Below are positions 54,489-64,000 of a DNA stretch of 64,000 bases, in pieces. The notes under the pieces are model-generated. The model saw nothing but the letters and a program-made list of their open reading frames with translations. It was not told the DNA's origin and ran no database searches. The position numbers and the translations under genes are program-made. This DNA is from Leucosporidium creatinivorum. Taxonomy: Eukaryota > Basidiomycota > Microbotryomycetes > Leucosporidiales > Leucosporidiaceae. Numbering within the stretch: position 1 is the stretch's first letter; the number at the start of each line of letters is the position of its first letter. The stretch spans positions 399,550 to 463,549 of the forward strand of contig BCKL01000001.1 of NCBI GenBank assembly GCA_001600635.1. Reading direction: 5' to 3'.

Positions 54489-55650
54489 ATGGTCAGCGTA
54501 CTCGTCCCATTGAGCTGTACGTATCTTCCACTCTCTACCGTCCTACAGCTCCTCGCTTACACGCTCTGCCACGCATCCCTCAGACGTAGTCTTCCTCTTC
54601 GGCTCTCTCGCCATCTTCTCTCGCTACTACAGAGCAAATCAATCAAGTATGTACCTCATCACACTCCCCTCCTCCTGCCGCCCTACACGCTCCCACTTTC
54701 CATCAAGCGCAACGCGTCCCCTCCCTTCTATGCTCCCCCCCGCTGTCTCTCTCGCTCATCACTTATCCTGCTACAACCAGAAAAGCAAGCCGCCCCTCCA
54801 TGGTTCCCCAAGCACAAATCCCGCGACATCTACATCTCGCTCCTCTCGCTCGACCCCGCTCCCCCCCGTCCCATCCTCATCGCCGCGCTCCTCCGCCGAG
54901 CCATGGACGACGTCAAGCTCATCTGGTCCGTCCGGGATTCCAAACAAGCCTTGACGACGCTCTTGGCCAAAGGGCAAATCGGCGATGATTTGTGGGAGAG
55001 GTTCCAGCAGGCGGAGAAGGAACTAGAGGCCGAGATTGTAGAGGTGGTGGGGGAGGCCAATACGTTTCAGGAGGGGTATGGGCAGCAGGTATTTGGGATT
55101 GCGAGTGAGATGGTTAGTCACGAGCGGTGGAAGGAGGTGTATGAGAAGATTGGCGAGAAGAGGAAGGTGGAAGGTCCGTCGTCTTTGCTATCTCTCGGTT
55201 CTCGGCTCTCCCAGCTTCTCTGCTCACTCTCTTTTTAACACCACAACAGAATCACGCCTCACCTCCCCTCTCCCCTCCCTCGCCCTCTCGCCCAACCAAC
55301 ACCTCACTCCCTCCTCCCTAACCCTCTCCCCATCCAACCCCCTCCCTCCCACTCCCTCCCCCTCTCTCACCCTCGCCCCCGCCCCCCTCCCCAGCACCCA
55401 CACCTCCTCCACTCCTCCCCCTCCTTCCACTCCCTCCAAAAAGAGCCTGCCTCCCGCCATCCCTCCTACCACCCCCGCTGCCGATGAGGACGACGACGAG
55501 GAGCAGCAGCCCGAAGCGTCCACCTCGGCCCATCCTCTTCCCCCTTCTACGCCCGCTAGTCCGGCACCCTCGAGTGTTGGTGGAACACCGGGAGGGAGCG
55601 CCAAGAAGATCAATAAGAAGAAGAAGAAGCCGGTGAAAGGTGGGAAGTAG
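54489..55650 (+). CDS. SEC66: Sec66/Sec71-like subunit of the Sec63 translocation complex
   Basis: Component of the Sec62/Sec63 complex for post-translational import into the ER. Exons 54489-54516, 54584-54646, 54781-55173 and 55250-55650 join to 294 residues. A short lumenal N-terminus leads to one membrane span (VVFLFGSLAIFSRYYR) and the cytosolic domain with the family block SRDIYISLLSLDPAPPRPIL, AALLRRAMDDVKLIWSVRDS, KQALTTLLAKGQIGDDLWER, FQQAEKELEAEIVEVVGEAN and FQEGYGQQVFGIASEMVSHE, matching Sec66. The C-terminal 130 residues are a Pro/Ser/Thr-rich extension ending in a Lys run, not needed for the core fold. The upstream gene RTS1 is divergent. Confidence 0.9.
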
Positions 55651-56046
55651 AGCGGCCGAACGAGTCGGCGAGAGGAGGAGGACTCGGGGCGCCTGAATAC
55701 TGTAGCCTAGAACGAGGCAGATGGCAAGCTAATGAGGCTGAGAACTGCACTCGAACGATCTGACCGACTGGCCGACGGCAAGCGAGTGAGCTCTCGCGCG
55801 CCAGCCTGCTCCGTCTTCGCCGCTCTCGACCGAGCCCTGACCTCGCGCTGCGTTCGACGAAGCTACGAGGCTATATATTAGTAGCTATCAAGTCTGCTAG
55901 CACGTCCTCGGCTGCAGGTACAGCTCGCCGACAAGAAACTGGCTCGGTTCGAAGCATGCCGGCTGTCGAGGCGAGAAGCTGGGGAGAAGAAGGGGTGCGT
56001 CAGTCATCGACGCCAGCTACAGAGCAGACGCTTGAGGCACCTCATC
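55651..56046. other. Convergent intergenic region, edge of right block
   Basis: 396 bases between the SEC66 3' end and the D 3' end. The last about 100 bases beside D (GCCGGCTGTCGAGGCGAGAAGC) match sequence at the end of D' near 28870-28895, marking the outer limit of the duplication. No gene. Confidence 0.4.
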
Positions 56047-58051
56047 TTATGCCGAAGAAGCAGCAGGTGCAGTCCCTCCATTGGCACCAGCGCCGGCGGT
56101 CGACCCGCAAGCCGAGCAGGTGTTGTCTGCGCCGAAGCGGATCAGCTCGCCGTCAAATCAACTGAGACGAGAAAAGCTTCACCTCGTTGCTGAGCGATGT
56201 TGGTGGGAAGGTACATGACGACGCTCCAGATGAGGCCGAAGAGAGAGGCGTCGGCGACGAGAACGGCTGTAAAGCGCGAAGACAATCACCGAGAGGCTTT
56301 TTGAGGCGCGTTCGACGGCAGGTGTAGCTGACGGCTGCGACGGTGGAGATTAGCGAAGAGTCGGCTCTGTACATGTCTCTCCCGAAGCGCAGAACGAGGT
56401 TACTGCCCGCCGTAGAGCTCACCCCAAGTGGAGTTACCGAGGCGCTGGTCGCTGATGTATTCTTCTCGCGATCTGAGAGTGTCTGCCCAGGAGCTTCTTT
56501 GCCAGTAGATGTCTTGCGCGGGGGCGGTGGGCGTCACGCCGAGCCGCCCCAGTCCAGGGTAGGGCGCTTGCTGTAGCGAGGCCGACAGAGCGTCTGATGG
56601 CGCCGATGCAGAAGAAGCGTCAGCCAAGCTCTTCGACGGCACGAGGATATAGAGACGACTGACTGTTGGCGAGAATTGTGCGATTGAAGGTCTCGGCCGA
56701 GAGAAGAGGATTCCTCTCCCAAGCTCCCAGGTCGAGGAGACTCGCCAAGTAGAGGACTGAGACGTAGTTCCAGAGGCTGATCCCCGTCCCAGCTGGAAGA
56801 GCTTTGACCTCCGATATCTCGAACCAGAAGCGTCGACTCCCCGTGATGCGCCGAAACTGGACTTCCTGCAAAAAGCCAGGGTGTACACCCTCCGGTGGAT
56901 AGCCTTCTGAATAGGAAGACGGGGATCCCATTGTTCCCACTGCTTCCACTCACGCCAGATAGTCATCGCTGTCGGGCGAGAAGGCGAGTCGCAGGCTTTG
57001 GAGGAGGTCGAGGGCTAAGGAATCGACGAGCCTCCTCGCCCGAAGGTCGCAGTAGGGGGCAGCACCTGGAATGTCGCTGCTGTAGCTTCCGATCTCGCTG
57101 TGGAAAGGCCGAGTTGAGTGTGAGAGAGAAAGACGAGCGACACCTCCTTCGGCGAGGTTGCAGAAGAACTGAACCTGCACACAGTTGCGCCATCGTCATT
57201 GACAAGAACGGTGAGAGCTTTTGAAAGTGTATTCACCTCTCCCTGCACCGTGAAGGTGTCGATGTCGGCGGCGAGGACAACGTTTCAGGAAAATGTCTCC
57301 CGACCGAACTCGTCCGTGACGTGACAGCTGTTCGACAAGTCGGTGCCGCTGTACTGGAAGCCGTCTGCAAGGTTGATTCAATACGAAGACTCTCCTGAGC
57401 TAGACTTGGACGGACTCACAGGAAGGATTGCGGAAAGAGCCTGAAGTCGGCGGCTCGGCGCTCGCGGCTCTTCCTCCCCCAGTGCCATTGACCGTTGAGT
57501 GTAGTCGAAGGAGGCGAAGTGAGGGCGAAAAGTTTCTCCTGCGCGTGTGCCCGTCAGCTCAGCTCACGAGGCTCTCTCAAGCCAGCGAAGCAGCCCACCG
57601 ATCCTTAGCCGAGCGGGGTCGCAGACGGTAGGCGCCTGCTGCCCAGCGAGATCCCACCTGTAGAGCTCTTTGTGAGCTCAACATAAAGGAAGAGGCATTC
57701 ATAGATATCTCACAGCCAAGTCGAGCCATTGTGATACTCGGAGCTCTCGTAGGTAATAGTCTCAGTGCCGACGGTGAACACTGCGCGCCGAAAAGGTCAA
57801 CTCACGTTTCGCTCGAAGCTGAAGGTTACTCACCATTCAGCACTGTCAATGCAGCAATCACAGGAATACTCGCGAGTATCATCAACGGCCCGAACCAGCG
57901 CCAAGGGTAGCCCTAGCCGAGTCGAGTCGAAGGTCAGCTCTCGGCGACCACTGAGCTGCAGGGGGGCAGAGCTTGCCCTCGTGATGGGGTAGTCGAGCGT
58001 GAGAAAATGGTAAGGAAGCGACCTGAGCGTAGCTAGCTTTTGCGAATGCAT
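56047..58051 (-). pseudogene. D: multi-span membrane protein, damaged
   Basis: Minus strand from MHSQKLATLRSLPYHFLTLD (58051) to TAA at 56047-56049 after CSACGSTAGAGANGGTAPAA. As in D', a GC-AG intron precedes the first span GYPWRWFGPLMILASIPVIA. Outside region: FTVGTETITYESSEYHNGS, APTVCDPARLRIGETFRPHF. Later exons: FQYSGTDLSNSCHVTDE, RARRLVDSLALDLLQSLRLA, NYVSVLYLASLLDLGAWER and a last span with SLFGLIWSVVMYLPTNIAQQ. Compared with D', the frame shifts just after FASFDYT (near 57500), and an in-frame TGA occurs at 57285-57287 in the exon starting FQYSGTDL. No insertion element is present. Probably inactive; sequencing error is possible for either. Confidence 0.6.
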
Positions 58052-58319
58052 CGAGACGAGCAGCGAGGCGAGCGAGCAAGACGAGGAGGGAGGGAGAGAG
58101 TCGAGGGCGGAGGCCTGAGGTTTGCTCGGCTCGGCGGTCGTTCGTGCAAGTTCAAAGAGACCTCTCACTGCGGACAAAGGGTACCCAGCTGCACACAATC
58201 AATGCTTGCCACCGTAGAAGGATCGACTACCACGCAGTCATTTCACTCGCTAATTTCTGCTCCTCCCCTGTGCTGCTCCCTTTCTTTCGTGACCGGCGAC
58301 CGAGCTCACCAGCTCCACC

Positions 58320-59144
58320 TCACTCGGATGCAGGCCCTACTAATCTTGGCGAGTAGGGAGGTAGAGGCTCGTCGTCGTCGTCTCCCTCGGTCGAGGAAGC
58401 TGAATCGTCTGAGTCGCCCGAGCTGGTGTCCTCCGAGCCAGAGTCGCCAGAGCTCGAGTCTTCGTCATCGTCGGATGAAGTGGTCAAGCTGCTGTACCTC
58501 GAGAAGCTGATGCCGAGGGCTGCGATGACGAGAGGGGGTCAGCTCTCGAGCGCCGAGAACGAGTTCGAGTCGAGCTTACCAGCGAAGTGTGCTCGTTCTG
58601 GCAGGGTAAGCTCGAGCTTGACGGGTAGTAGATACAGCCGCTTCATCATCCGCTTCACGTCGTGGTCGATCTTGGGCGTACAGCCGTGCAGCTTCGCCTC
58701 GGCGTGGGCTTCGGCGGTGGCTTCGGCGGTTCGCCGCTTGATGTACTGGTTTCGAAGCATCCTGAGACCTGTTGAGATAAGCTCCATCAGCTCGTGCAAA
58801 GCGCGATAGCACGCCTCCTTCGAGACTCACACATATTGCCGTCGACCGCCTGGTCGTAGGCAACCCGGAGCCTCCGCTGCAGCTCAACCCTCTTCGTCAA
58901 CTCCTGCGACCACAGACTCCGCGGTAAGAGGGGCGTCCATAGCAGGTAACTTGATAAGACCCTAAGGTCGTAGTCAAGGTCGGTGATGAGGCTGTGGTTG
59001 GTGACCCAATCCGCCTCCGAGAAGTGGCAGTAGATCTCCTCGAGCTCGCGATACCATAGAAAGTGATCCTTCTCCAGCCAGCCCAGGATCAGAGTAGTCA
59101 AGCGAGGAGTGAGCAGCTGTAGCTCCATATCTAGCGAAGCCATA
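58320..59144 (-). CDS. C: small acidic-tail protein of unknown family
   Basis: Duplicate of C' (25041) with the same three-exon structure, from MASLDMELQLLTPRLTTLIL (59144) to TGA at 58320-58322. By my manual alignment the first exon differs from C' at about 12 of 104 residues and the second at only 3 of 63. The Asp/Glu/Ser tail varies in length but keeps EPLPPYSPRLV. Both copies being open, with mostly substitutions, contrasts with decay in all other cassette pairs and argues that the protein is under selection. Function unknown; the LPPY motif could recruit a WW-domain ligase (inference). Confidence 0.72.
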
Positions 59145-59935
59145 GTGAGCGGGAGCTCGTTCCGAGAGCACTGGGAGTTGGGAGCTTGTGGGCGCTGAAG
59201 CGAGTGTGGGCCGATGTAGAGCAAAAGAGCAGTACGAGCTGGTAGTGCGGTCCTGTTCGAAGCTATCGGAGGTGAGAAAGCGAGCTGAGACGATGAATAG
59301 CGTAGAAGGGAGACCTTGGACTTGAACGAGCCCGAGCATGCCGAGCAGCTCGAGACGGCTCAGCGTCCTACTTCCAACTTGCTCTTTTCTTCGCTTCTCT
59401 CGACTTCGACTACAGGAAGCTGATATAGCCCAGCTTGTATACAGCCCAGACCCCACCACCACCAACTCGCTCAGCTACAGCAGGGCCAGCTCTCCTCGCT
59501 CGACTCGCGCTCAGGACGGGACGGAAGCTTGCTGAGGACGTGCTGCTCGACTGGGAGATCGCTAGGAGGCTACAGGTGAGTTTGGAGTCTACTCTCGTGC
59601 TGCTCCTGGTCTAATGGAGCGAGAGAAGGGCGACAGCGGTGCAGAACACGCGCCTTGAGGGTCGAGCGGGCGGATTGGAAGGGGGAGGCGGGCCGGGACG
59701 GAGGGAGGGCTACAGGTACAAAGTCGGAGGGCTTCAGCTGACCTCACTCTCTCCTGCTTGGTAGAAGGCACTGCTCTCTCGGACAAAGCTCAGCTCGACT
59801 TGCTCGGCTCTCCTCCGCGCTCCTCGACTCGACTGAAGGTGGGCAGACCGCTGCAAGCCTTTTCAGAATCTAGCTAATTTTCGTTTAGAGCTGCACAGCC
59901 CTCACCCTCGCCGCTCCCTCCCACCCTCGACCGAC
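59145..59935. promoter_or_regulatory. C/B divergent promoter with shared leader module
   Basis: 791 bases, inverted relative of 24266-25040. On the plus strand a conserved tract (TCGCTCAGCTACAGCAGGGC near 59468, then GGAAGCTTGCTGAGGACGTG) ends at CTACAG and a good splice donor GTGAGTTTGG (59577), consistent with a first exon for B. Through this tract one frame reads LALRTGRKLAEDVLLDWEIA without a stop, the only copy of the module where it stays open. Acceptor-like TTTTCAG lies near 59870, before the B ATG. Confidence 0.5.
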
Positions 59936-61088
59936 ATGACCTCGGCCAAGCTCCCCTCCTCCCTCGCTTCGCTGTTCTCCTCGCCACGCCTCCCTGTCGA
60001 GCTACTGGCCCAAGTCGTCGACGAAGCTGCTGGAGAGTGCGACAACCTCGACTACACCACCCTCCGTCGCCTCTGCCTCGCCTCAAGGAGCATCCTACCC
60101 TTCGCTCGCTCGGCGCTCTACCGTGACATCTCCATCACCTTTCGACGACAAGGATTACGGCACTGCCAACGCAGCCGCATCTGCTCTCGAAACCACTGCG
60201 GGGGAAGCTTTGTGGCTCGTGAATCATGGAGAGCGCCTCGAAGCAATGCTCGGACGAGCTCCGCATCTTGCGCAGCTGGTGGCGTGCCTCACCCTCAATC
60301 TCCTTAACCGAGGCGCATCTGCTATCCATTTCCCTCGCAGAACAATTCAACACTTGTTCCGCTGCTGCCCCAAACTCACTGCAGTGCGCGTGCCCGACAC
60401 CTACCCTGAGGAAGCAGAGGCCGTTCTCGCCGAGTTGCTCGAGATCCAACCCAACCTGGTTGAGCTTCAACTCGACTTCGCACCGAACCTCACCCCTCTA
60501 CTCCTCTGCCTGCCTCATCTTCGGCACCTTTACGTTGGCCTTTCCTCCACCCTCGGTCCAATGGACAAGCACGCCACGCTCCCCTTCAGGCTAGCATCTC
60601 TCCATCTCACGACACCCGGCAGCGACGAATCTATGGACACAGTGAGGAAGATCATCCAGTGCTCCAGAACTACGCATCATCATCTCGTCGCGGACGTCTG
60701 GCTGCTCGCCCAACTTTGGCCCCTCCTGCCGGAGCTCCTTATCCTTACCAGCCTCGAAATGGACCTTTGGGGCATACTGGACAACCGCGCTATGTTCGCC
60801 CTATTCGATCAGACACTGCCAACGTGCGCAAGTCTTAGATCACTTCACGTCGTCGGCTCGACGTTGCCCTCTTCGGACATCGCTCCCCTCCCGCCTCAAC
60901 TATCGGCTCTCTACCTTGAGCACGCGGTAGAGACGGGAGTCCTTCGCTCAATACTTTCCGACGATTCGCGGGGAGCGCTCCGGCGCGTAGCGATGGGCAT
61001 GAGTGCAGACGATGACTGGGAGGAGCTCGGCGAAGAGCATGGCTGGTCGGTTGAGCGCTACGGGAAGAAGGTCGTGCTCGTGAGATAG
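59936..61088 (+). pseudogene. B: F-box/LRR-like gene, single frameshift
   Basis: Duplicate of B'. It starts MTSAKLPSSLASLFSSPRLP with an intact F-box region (LPVELLAQVVDEAA, RSILPFARSALYRDISITF). Immediately after, at about 60137-60143 (ACCTTTCGACGAC), the frame must move by one base for the rest of the protein (DDKDYGTANAAASALETTAG onwards) to be read; from there the frame is open to the normal end HGWSVERYGKKVVLVR. One extra C in TTTCGAC explains it. No intron fits. Either a recent pseudogene or a sequence error; the first frame alone would give a 123-residue F-box-only product. Confidence 0.7.
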
Positions 61089-61602
61089 GAGTGAAGAGAT
61101 GGATGCTTGCTTTTCTTCGCTGTAACATGCTTTGACTCGCTGTCTGCTGTCGCGTTGAGCGAAGCGAAAGAGGGACGGCGAGCTCGGCGATGCACTGTGA
61201 AGCGCTCGATTCGCCAACCAAGATCTTGCAGCATGCAAGCCGATCTCGAGAAGCTCTACAGTAGCATTTCAAGAGCGGCTGCTGGCTGATAGCCTTCCTC
61301 GAGGTGCACTGCAAGGTCTCAAGAGCGAGAGAGCGGAAATGATGAGGGCCGAGCTGGCTTCAAGGCTCAGCGACAGCTGTCTGCGAGCATGCAGCTGCCT
61401 CCCAACTGGTCGAGTAATTGTTCAAGCTTCTCCAAGCCCTGCTGCACTTCACCTCGACCCGACCTCGCTCGACCCTCTCCTCTCCTGTTCAAGCCAGCTC
61501 GCGCTTCGACCCTGTTTTTGCTCTTCTCCCTCTCGCCTCATTTCTCGCTGCTCGCCAGCTACTCGTCTCTACTAGTCAAAGCACTTACCAGTAATCTACG
61601 AG
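61089..61602. other. B-A spacer, duplicated at 22609-23122
   Basis: 514 bases, inverted relative of the A'-B' spacer, with near-identical tracts at 61300-61420 (GCACTGCAAGGTCTCAAGAG; CAGCTGTCTGCGAGCATGCAG). A leader of A. Open frames here recur in the other copy only because of the duplication. Confidence 0.5.
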
Positions 61603-62836
61603 ATGGAAGCTCAACCGCTCGACCAGCTCAGCCTCGACGACAAAAAGGGAGCGCCGGAGGGGCACCCCTCGACGAGCAGCAGCAAAAGCAAGAGCAAGCG
61701 GTCGGGCGCGGCGAGGAGGAAGCTGAAGAAGGAGAGGAGGGAGAGGCTACCCAAGCTACCTCAAGAGCTCATTGGCCACATCCTCCGAGCCGCCTACCCC
61801 ATCCCAGCCTTTGACACCGCCAGCAAAAATCAGACCAGCGCCGCTTCAGAGACCGCTCGCTATAGCTTCCTTTGCCGAGCGGCGTTGGTCAACAAGACCT
61901 GGAGCGAGGAGGCGCAGCGACTGCTCTGGGGGCATGTCAAGCTGTCCAGCCCGGCGCACGCTAGGTCGTTCTTGCTCAGCGCCGAGAAGGCGCGGCATAC
62001 CAGCTTCCTCTGGTTTGAGCCCACGGAGGTCGAAAGCTGTCCAGGCGCGCTAGCCTTGAGGGTACTTCAGGCGCTCCGAGGTATCCGAGAGCTGCACCTC
62101 ATTCGCCTCGGCACGCGCAATGCACCGCTACCCGACATTTGCCTCTGCTCCTCGTCCTTCTCCGGTAAGTCGCCTACACAAAAGTCAAGTGCGAGCTCGA
62201 GTAAGCCACTCGCTAATTCCGTCTGCGTCTTGCGCAGGGCTCAAGCTACTCGAATACCGTGGCAACTTCTGCAAAAGGAGCGGCCGACCTGGAAACCTCA
62301 ACCTGTCCTTTCGCCTCGACATCTTTCGCTACCTCGACGTCGCTTGGCTACCAAGATATGGAGTTGACAGGCTTGTGCCGGCGCTTCTCAAGTCGCGGCC
62401 TCGTACCCTCACGCTGGGGTTTATCGACCCGAGTGGATCGGCGTCGTCGTCCATGCCAGATCTTCCGCTTCTCCCGGCGGCTCGAACGCTAGAGTACCGC
62501 ACTACTCACTGGGAACCCGACAGCTGTTTTCACAAGGTGCTGGCTAGCTGCACAAAGCTGGCGATTCTCGGCTGCAACTGGATCGACCGCCGAGCTCTCC
62601 TCGCCATATCCCCAACTTTGCTCGACCTCACCGTGCGCGGGAAGGAATTCCCTGAAGCTGTGTATCGCGACTTGATGGAGTGGATGGACGAGAAGGACGA
62701 AGACGGAAGCTCTCCATCGCCGTGGCTCGAGGCGGTCAGCCTGCCCCTCCCCTCGGCCCGGCTCAGGTGGATCAAGCGTGCCATTGAAGCTCTGTGTCTC
62801 CGTCGAGACATCGAGCTTGCGTGGAATGAAGAGTGA
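61603..62836 (+). CDS. A: F-box-like protein, type 2
   Basis: Two exons (61603-62164, 62238-62836), 386 residues, open throughout. N-terminus MEAQPLDQLSLDDKKGAPEG, then a strongly basic run KRSGAARRKLKKERRERLPK that could be a nuclear localisation signal, and an F-box-like LPQELIGHILRAAYP with YSFLCRAALVNKTWSEEAQR. The rest consists of leucine-rich repeat-like strands (LKLLEYRGNFC; LPLLPAARTLEYRTTHWE; VLASCTKLAILGCNWIDRRA). It ends CLRRDIELAWNEE. Relatives: A' at 21343 (broken) and the copy at 48859. SCF adaptor role inferred from the family. Confidence 0.75.
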
Positions 62837-62911
62837 GTCTGATGTGGCCTCCCCAAAGACGCAGCCGGCGGTGAAGCTGAAGTCTCTCGCCTCGCAGAGA
62901 TTAAGCCGAGG

Positions 62912-63797
62912 TCAGAGTATGGCGGGGTCGGCGATGAGACTGCGTGGGCGTTCAGTAGCGCACTCTTCATCGTAACTGAAATGTTTGAGGCTTCTTCGGG
63001 GAGCCAGAGAGGTCGAGCACGAGAGAGCGGCAGCTTCAAACGAGCAGCTCGTTGGGCGCTCATGCGGTTCTCGCTCTTTCCGCCATCAGCTCTTGCCCCA
63101 CGCTCAGGCTGTGAACGATTTGAGACCAGCTCCGATCGTGCAGTACAATACGAGCGTAAGTCTACCGCTCTCGAGCCCTTCCTGTTCGGACTTCTTCCCG
63201 CCGAGATGATCTGCAAGCGACCGAGAGAGATCAGCTCTCTTCGCAAAGTTGTAAAGCTTGGACCTGACGCCTTAGAGCCTACCGTACGTCCTCTCCCCGA
63301 CCTTCCACCTCTACAGCAGACGCCGCCAGCCGATCCAGCTCCTCCTTCACTTTCGCTCGCAGCCCGTCGAGCTGGTAGAACTCGGCATCCTTCTCCAGAT
63401 TCCTTGTCGCGTTGAACCGATCCGTTTGGAAGCCTCGCTCGGTCAAGGGGAAGATGTCGTAGCCTGAGAGGTGGTTGAGGATGATGTCGAAGAGTTTCGG
63501 ATCTCGGTCGACGTGCAGAGGGTACCAGAAGCCTTTCTGTCGAGCGTTCTCTGTCCAGATGTTGGGTCGGTCGGCTTCCAGCTGAGCTGGTGAGAGGTAG
63601 AAGGATACACCTCGGACGATGACCTTGCGCGTGGGTTCGTTGAAGGCGAGGGCTTGCGCCGAGCTTCGGAGAAGTGCTGTTTGATGGCAAGAGGGTGAGC
63701 TCTAGTATAGTTGTAGAGATGAACAGTACTCACAGGTAGCTCGCATCACGCTCGTGAGTTGGCAGACGGACAACAAGAAGCGGTTTTCGTCTGCCAT
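62912..63797 (-). CDS. BTB/POZ (KCTD-type) domain protein, 3' end uncertain
   Basis: Minus-strand gene opening MADENRFLLSVCQLTSVMRA (ATG at 63797), with an intron at about 63735-63682. The second exon reads FNEPTRKVIVRGVSFYLSPA, WYPLHVDRDPKLFDIILNHL, SGYDIFPLTERGFQTDRFNA and KDAEFYQLDGLRAKVKEELD. The pattern of a residue block ending in DRDPKLFDxILNHL and then LxxDAEFYQLDGL is that of BTB/T1 domains of the KCTD type, which oligomerise and often bridge to Cul3 ligases. A donor GTCGGG near 63300 leads to a further exon with HLGGKKSEQEGLESG; beyond that my exon calls are weak, and 62912 is only a possible stop. Confidence 0.6.
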
Positions 63798-64000
63798 GAA
63801 ATCTCGGCCTCGCCGTCGGACCTCGGCGTTTTTTGTCCGGGAGAAGAAAGGAAGGAGAGATGTTGTGCGGTACAGATGGAACCGCTGATTGGCTCTGTTA
63901 CGAGCTCAGAGTTGGCGGCGGTCAGGTCGATGGCCAGACTTCGGCGATGGGATAGGAGGGGTTTTGAGAGGCCATATCTCTGCAGAGGAACAATGAGACG
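63798..64000. other. Window edge, probable promoter of the BTB gene
   Basis: 203 bases upstream of the BTB gene start. The gene could have further upstream exons beyond the window. Nothing else seen. Confidence 0.3.

Larger units (their letters stand above)
56047..62836 (-). repeat. Inverted segmental duplication, right copy (D C B A)
   Basis: Inverted counterpart of 21343-28927. From left to right: membrane protein D (-), acidic protein C (-), F-box B (+), F-box A (+). The gene order, orientations relative to one another, spacer lengths (B-C 791 versus 775; A-B 514 versus 514) and many non-coding stretches are shared. The two copies are separated by about 27 kb of unrelated single-copy genes. 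The copies are clearly diverged, so this is not an assembly duplicate. Confidence 0.85.

Noticed and set aside
56047-62836. Right-hand block as an assembly duplicate of the left
   Set aside because: The copies differ at many positions, in the transposon insertion and in the breaks they carry, so they are true diverged paralogues.
62530-63690. 386-codon minus-strand frame at the right end
   Set aside because: It runs antisense through the intact F-box gene A and out of frame through the BTB exons; Arg/Ser-rich without any domain.
1-64000. CRISPR arrays, LTR elements, LINEs or capsid-bearing elements
   Set aside because: No regularly spaced repeats, long terminal repeats, reverse transcriptase or capsid motifs were found on either strand.

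Overview
The window is nuclear DNA of a GC-rich, intron-dense basidiomycete, most likely a red yeast of the Pucciniomycotina (Microbotryomycetes type). I base this on short GT-AG introns with a CTGAC-like branch site in nearly every housekeeping gene, on the gene set, and on lineage-type families (F-box/LRR proteins, multi-membrane-span proteins). No bacterial, mitochondrial, CRISPR or LTR-retroelement signal was seen.

Two kinds of territory alternate. Conserved single-copy genes occupy 1849-5734 (UBC6; a mitochondrial-type unknown), 11797-21044 (ECH1-like peroxisomal dienoyl-CoA isomerase, DUF6534-like membrane protein, EF-hand-like protein, PIS1, PFS2), 29219-41302 (CDC27/APC3, asparagine synthetase, alpha/beta hydrolase, an unknown, secreted GDPD) and 50714-55650 (PP2A B56 subunit RTS1, SEC66). 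A tRNA-Leu(UAA) with an intron lies at 41892-41984.

Between them lie fast-evolving accessory genes. Nine F-box/LRR-like genes or relics of two subtypes start at 160, 7341, 8531, 11166, 22608, 24265, 50176, 59936 and 61603 (upstream end on the coding strand). A PLD-like gene (43041-46591) has a truncated tandem copy (47114-48309).

The main structural result is an inverted segmental duplication. A four-gene cassette (type-2 F-box A, type-1 F-box B, small acidic protein C, membrane protein D) is present at 21343-28927 as A'(-) B'(-) C'(+) D'(+) and again at 56047-62836 as D(-) C(-) B(+) A(+). The copies decayed in a complementary way: A' is frameshifted while A is open; B is frameshifted while B' is open; both D copies are damaged; both C copies are intact. 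In D' a 615-bp inverted-repeat DNA element sits inside an exon with a perfect 8-bp target duplication. Splicing of this element would, on paper, restore the frame locally, so it is a candidate intron-forming transposon.

Functionally the housekeeping genes are not a pathway cluster, but ubiquitin/proteolysis is over-represented (UBC6 for ERAD, CDC27 for the APC/C, nine F-box-like genes). Three very short divergent promoters (PIS1/PFS2, CDC27/ASN, RTS1/SEC66) indicate compact regulation.
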